64,000 nucleotides of DNA from Leucobacter chinensis (GTDB taxonomy: Bacteria; Actinomycetota; Actinomycetes; Actinomycetales; Microbacteriaceae). The stretch spans positions 43,339-107,338 of the forward strand of contig NZ_JAHQZR010000007.1 of assembly GCF_019049105.1 (NCBI RefSeq), read 5' to 3'. Position 1 is the first letter of the stretch; the number at the start of each line of letters is the position of its first letter. The notes under the pieces were generated by a model, which did not search any database, was not told the DNA's origin, and saw only the letters and a list, made by a program, of their open reading frames with translations. This document shows, piece after piece, positions 60,829 to 64,000 of this stretch. A program made the position numbers and the translations under genes.

Positions 60829-62163
60829 ATGAACGACGCACCCTGTCAAAGCCGCACCCCCATCAGCGATTGGAACGGCTTTGCCTTTGAGACACGGCAG
60901 GTGCACGCGGGCGAGTACCGCGATGCGAATCGTGGCCTTCGAGTTCCGCCCGTCGCGCTCTCGGCCGGCTACGTGTTCGAAGACTTTGACGACGGGGTCG
61001 CGAGGTTCAACAGCACCTCGACCGACCCGATTTATTCGCGTCAGGGCAACCCGACGAACCAGGTCGCCGAGCAGCGGTTGGCCTCGCTTGAGGGCGGCAG
61101 CGCTGCGGTCACGGTGTCGAGCGGGCAAGCCGCGATCACCTCGGCTATCTTGACACTCGCGCAAACGGGCGACCACATCGTCTCGACCGCGTCAATTTAT
61201 GGCGGCACGCGCATTCTGTTTGGCCGCAGCATTGCTCGCGCCGGCATTGGCGTCGATTACGTGTGGAACATTGATGACGACGACGAGTGGCAACGCGTCA
61301 TTCGCCCCGAGACCAAAGCGATCTATACCGAGTCGGTGCCCAACCCGCTCAACGACATCACCGACCTGAGGCGCATTGCCGAGGTTGCCGAGCGCTACCA
61401 CCTTCCCGTTATCGTCGACAACACCGTCGGCACCCCGGCGCTCATTAGCCCCTTCGCTCACGGGGCACACATCACGGTGCACTCGACGACGAAGTTTTTA
61501 TCGGGGCATGGAGCCGCAGTCGGTGGTGCGATTGTTGACGGCGGATCATTCGACTGGCTCGCCGCGTCGAAGGCGGGGCGTTCGTACCCGCTCATTACCC
61601 GTTCGTTGCGGCCTGGACTGGGGTCGTACGTTGACCGTTTTGGCAGTACCTCGTTTGCGCAGGCTGCTCGCGAGCAGGTGGTCAACGACATTGGCCCAAC
61701 CTTCGCGGCCTTCAACGGCTTTCTCTTGCATCAGGGGCTTGAGACCCTGTCGTTGCGCATGGAACGCCACGTTGGCTCGTCTCTGCGCATTGCCGAGTGG
61801 CTCGAAGAGCAGCCCGAGGTGCTCGCGGTGCACTACGCAGGCCTCCCGTCCAATTCTCGCTACGAGCTTGCACAACGAGATTACGGGTGCCGAACGGGTG
61901 CTGTGTTTGGGGTCGAAGTGCGTGGGGGAGAAGTGGGAGCAAAAGCCTTCTTTAACGGGCTGCAAATTTTCTCACGCATGACCGGTATCGGTGACACACG
62001 CTCGATGGTGCTGCACCCGCTCACTTCGACCCACGCGAGCTTTGCTCCGGAGTTGAACCAGCGGCTTGGCATAACCCCTGGACTGCTGAGGCTCTCGATC
62101 GGGCTCGAGCACGCCGAAGACCTCGTGAATGACCTGCGCTCAGCGCTCGATCGGGTGCCGTGA
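60829..62163 (+). CDS. O-acetyl/O-succinylhomoserine sulfhydrylase-type PLP enzyme (MetY-like)
   Basis: This 444-residue Cys/Met-metabolism PLP enzyme starts at the ATG at 60829, 13 bases after metF. It has the phosphate-binding SRQGNPTNQVAEQRLASLEGG, the VSSGQAAITSAILT helix and the PLP Lys in HSTTKFLSGHGAAVGG. The insert lengths fit O-acetylhomoserine sulfhydrylase (MetY) better than cystathionine gamma-synthase. It makes homocysteine, the substrate for metE, so the cluster covers the last steps to methionine. CGGAG lies eight bases upstream. Confidence 0.88.
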   Translation: MNDAPCQSRTPISDWNGFAFETRQVHAGEYRDANRGLRVPPVALSAGYVFEDFDDGVARFNSTSTDPIYSRQGNPTNQVAEQRLASLEGGSAAVTVSSGQAAITSAILTLAQTGDHIVSTASIYGGTRILFGRSIARAGIGVDYVWNIDDDDEWQRVIRPETKAIYTESVPNPLNDITDLRRIAEVAERYHLPVIVDNTVGTPALISPFAHGAHITVHSTTKFLSGHGAAVGGAIVDGGSFDWLAASKAGRSYPLITRSLRPGLGSYVDRFGSTSFAQAAREQVVNDIGPTFAAFNGFLLHQGLETLSLRMERHVGSSLRIAEWLEEQPEVLAVHYAGLPSNSRYELAQRDYGCRTGAVFGVEVRGGEVGAKAFFNGLQIFSRMTGIGDTRSMVLHPLTSTHASFAPELNQRLGITPGLLRLSIGLEHAEDLVNDLRSALDRVP

Positions 62164-62295
62164 GGCTGGCGTGAAGGCGCAGGTAGTCAAGAGATGAGAA
62201 GTCTGTACTGCCAGCTCTGGTAGGTGATCAGAGAACGTGAAAAAGCGCAAGAGTGAAGTGTTTCAAAAAACGCTCTTATCAGGGTTTATGTCGAA

Positions 62296-62370
62296 TTGAC
62301 AGGTGAGGTTACCCTAAGCTATCTTCGGTGATGGTGGTTAGGTCGTACTTACCTCCATCAGTTGTATACT
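62296..62370 (+). promoter_or_regulatory. Promoter with tandem iron boxes for the surface protein gene
   Basis: TTGACA (62296-62301) and TATCTT (62320-62325), 18 bases apart, form a promoter whose spacer lies within iron box 1 (62299-62317, 14 of 19 consensus matches). A second -10, TATACT (62365-62370), lies just after iron box 2 (62338-62356, 12 of 19, TTAGGT/ACCT halves). GAGGAG follows at 62382-62387. This is the textbook arrangement for strong DtxR/IdeR repression. The rest of the 62164-62397 gap shows nothing else. Confidence 0.72.
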
Positions 62371-62397
62371 TTCTCAAGGTGTGAGGAGCCCTGACGA

Positions 62398-64000
62398 ATG
62401 TCACTGTCGCGAGTTCGAAAGTCGATTGCTTCACGGGGAAGTTCCCGGGGCCAAAAGTCCCGAAGCGCCTTTGCTCTTCTCACTACCTTTCTTGTCGCAT
62501 TTGGCAGTATGTTCGCGGTTCCCGCTGCGCAAGCGGCCGAGCCTGCCAATGTCACACCGAGCGTTCAATCTGTGGGTGACGATGGGACGCTGACGGTGGG
62601 AGTGACGGCCACGGGGCTTCCAGACGTTCAGTCAATGTATGGCGCGCTCGTACCCAAAGGCGGTGACGGGACAGCCTATGCAGCCTTTGCGGTGCCCTTT
62701 CCAGAGGTTGCTAGCGGTTCGAGTACTTTCACGCTGACCGCTAAAACCGTTGCGGCGGGCGCGAGCCAGGCGCTGGTTCGTGGCCAGCAGTATGAGGTGC
62801 TGCTCTGGAAACAGCACTCAGACGCTACGCCCGAGAACGTGTACGGCCGTGCCGAACTGGCGATTACCGAGGCGCAGTGGGACCAACTGTTCCCTCCCGC
62901 TCCTGTCGCTCAGGACACGAGTGTGAGCCTTGCGGCTGCATCGACCACGCTGACCGAGGGTGAAACGACGACGCTGACTGCTTCGGTGAGCCCGAGTGAT
63001 GCAGCAGGCACTGTGACCTTTGCAAACGGCGACGCTGTTCTTGGCGCGCCGATTGCCGTCTCTTCAGGCAAAGCGTCGATCGATACGGGTGCGCTCGCAC
63101 CCGGTGATCACACTTTTACCGCCGTCTTTACGCCGAGCGACGAAGCGCTCTTTACCGGGTCTACCTCTGCTCCCGCCGCGGTTTCGGTGACTCCAGCCGA
63201 GGCTCCTGTCGACCCTGTAGATCCCGTTGACCCTGCAACTCCGAAGTTGTCGGTGTCGCCGAATGCTGGTTTGAAGGCTGCTGGTGACACGGTGACGGTG
63301 AAGGGTGAGGGGTATAACCCTGAGCAGAGCATTTACGTGTTCTTGTGTGCTGATATCGAGTTGCCGACTGATTTGTTTCAGCATGCGATGGGTTGTCGTA
63401 CTGGTTCGAAGCAGGTAAAGCCTGAGGCTGATGGCACGTTTGAGCTTGAGTATGCGGTGAAGCAGCTTGATGCTGGCGCGACTGCGGTGTTTACTGCGGC
63501 GAATCATACGGGTATGACTGATCGTTCGTTTGACGCGAAGGTGTTGTTGGACTTCGCGAAGGCTCCGGTTGATCCTGCAACTCCGAAGTTGTCGGTGTCG
63601 CCGAATGCTGGTTTGAAGGCTGCTGGTGACACGGTGACGGTGAAGGGTGAAGGTTATAACCCTGAGCAGAGCATTTACGTGTTCTTGTGTGCTGATATCG
63701 AGTTGCCGACTGATTTGTTTCAGCATGCGATGGCTTGTCGTACTGGTTCGAAGCAGGTAAAGCCTGAGGCTGATGGCACGTTTGAGCTTGAGTATGCGGT
63801 GAAGCAGCTTGATGCTGGCGCGACTGCGGTGTTTACTGCGGCGAATCATACGGGTATGACTGATCGTTCGTTTGACGCGAAGGTGTTGTTGGACTTCGCG
63901 AAGGCTCCGGTTGAGCCTGCAACTCCGAAGTTGTCGGTGTCGCCGAATCTTGATTTGGATCCGTCGGGTGACACGGTAACGGTGAAGGGTGAGGGGTATA
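62398..64000 (+). CDS. Iron-regulated secreted/surface protein with repeats (cut by window end)
   Basis: The frame is open from the ATG at 62398 to the window end (534 codons). A signal peptide ends near PAAQAA (residue 47). Next is a domain of about 120 residues with GQQYEVLLWKQHSDAT and ITEAQWDQLF, then an Ig-like repeat domain (TTLTEGETTTLTASVSPSD), a Pro/Asp/Val linker, and 114-residue repeats, each with two Cys (FLCAD and GCRTG), resembling neocarzinostatin-type Ig folds. Iron boxes on the promoter suggest iron or haem acquisition. Similar N-terminal segments occur, from memory, in HtaA-type haem-uptake proteins; the HtaA domain itself is not visible here. Confidence 0.75.
   Translation, partial: MSLSRVRKSIASRGSSRGQKSRSAFALLTTFLVAFGSMFAVPAAQAAEPANVTPSVQSVGDDGTLTVGVTATGLPDVQSMYGALVPKGGDGTAYAAFAVPFPEVASGSSTFTLTAKTVAAGASQALVRGQQYEVLLWKQHSDATPENVYGRAELAITEAQWDQLFPPAPVAQDTSVSLAAASTTLTEGETTTLTASVSPSDAAGTVTFANGDAVLGAPIAVSSGKASIDTGALAPGDHTFTAVFTPSDEALFTGSTSAPAAVSVTPAEAPVDPVDPVDPATPKLSVSPNAGLKAAGDTVTVKGEGYNPEQSIYVFLCADIELPTDLFQHAMGCRTGSKQVKPEADGTFELEYAVKQLDAGATAVFTAANHTGMTDRSFDAKVLLDFAKAPVDPATPKLSVSPNAGLKAAGDTVTVKGEGYNPEQSIYVFLCADIELPTDLFQHAMACRTGSKQVKPEADGTFELEYAVKQLDAGATAVFTAANHTGMTDRSFDAKVLLDFAKAPVEPATPKLSVSPNLDLDPSGDTVTVKGEGY
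63232..64000 (+). repeat. 342-bp tandem repeats within the surface protein gene
   Basis: Units start at 63232, 63574 and 63916 (CCTGCAACTCCGAAG at each start). Units 1 and 2 differ at only four bases; unit 3 diverges after about 35 bases and is cut by the window. Codons in the repeats favour T and G at the third position (GGT, GCT, TTG, GAT), unlike the C-rich codons of the N-terminal part and neighbouring genes. Confidence 0.9.

Noticed and set aside
63064..63849. 261-codon minus-strand frame with internal repeats
   Set aside because: It is the antisense of the 342-bp repeats of the surface protein gene; the plus-strand frame has a signal peptide, ribosome-binding site and promoter.
63232..64000. 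CRISPR-like array
   Set aside because: The repeat unit is 342 bp, in frame and coding; there are no spacers and no cas genes.

Overview
The window is GC-rich DNA (roughly 60-65% GC by eye) with dense genes, short intergenic gaps, frequent ATGA/GTGA start-stop overlaps, GTG and TTG starts, DtxR/IdeR-type iron boxes and a SpaA-type sortase pilus locus. This points to an actinobacterium, most likely of the Microbacteriaceae (Leucobacter-like). The family is an inference from gene content; no 16S or core marker is present to confirm it. There is no phage, transposase, CRISPR array or rRNA operon.

Layout. (1) 0-19 kb is an iron-uptake region: a cut MFS gene and a large LuxR-type ATPase regulator, then a minus-strand siderophore-interacting protein (SIP) with an AraC regulator, an mgtC gene with a short leader peptide, a second AraC regulator, and a tightly overlapping plus-strand operon. 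That operon encodes a siderophore-binding lipoprotein, two FecCD permeases, an ATPase, a heterodimeric ABC pair and a second SIP. Iron boxes precede three of these units. (2) 17-32 kb holds small regulator/transporter modules: two MFS-TetR pairs, a two-component system, an MFS exporter with a leaderless leader peptide, TSUP-AraC, a hydrolase, tRNA-Cys, FMN reductase-MarR, a YidC paralogue, GNAT and AraC. (3) 32.5-35 kb has a third iron-boxed SIP, then FUSC-like and YjbR-like genes. (4) 34.8-40.3 kb is a minus-strand pilus operon: tip protein, major pilin, class C sortase. (5) 40.7-52.5 kb carries housekeeping and accessory genes: membrane proteins, a DEAD-box helicase, GDPD, a metallo-hydrolase, another MFS exporter with a leaderless leader peptide, HAD and AhpD-like proteins, a lipid kinase and meso-DAP dehydrogenase. 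(6) 52.7-62.2 kb has fatty-acid genes and a methionine cluster (metE, a core-MetE-like gene, metF, a MetY-like gene). (7) 62.3-64 kb begins an iron-boxed surface protein with near-identical 342-bp repeats, cut by the window end.

How it fits together. The iron region looks like a scavenging system: three SIPs, one classical siderophore importer and one YbtPQ/IrtAB-like heterodimer, with no siderophore biosynthesis genes visible. The heterodimer is striking because each half has lost the ATPase motifs that the other keeps, so only one composite ATP site can be complete. The last gene, with tandem iron boxes on its promoter, probably extends this regulon to the cell surface and may be a haem-uptake protein. 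Three genes (mgtC and two MFS exporters) are preceded by short leader ORFs, two of them leaderless, which suggests translation-coupled attenuation. Four of nine convergent protein-gene pairs end on one shared CTAG that serves as both stop codons.
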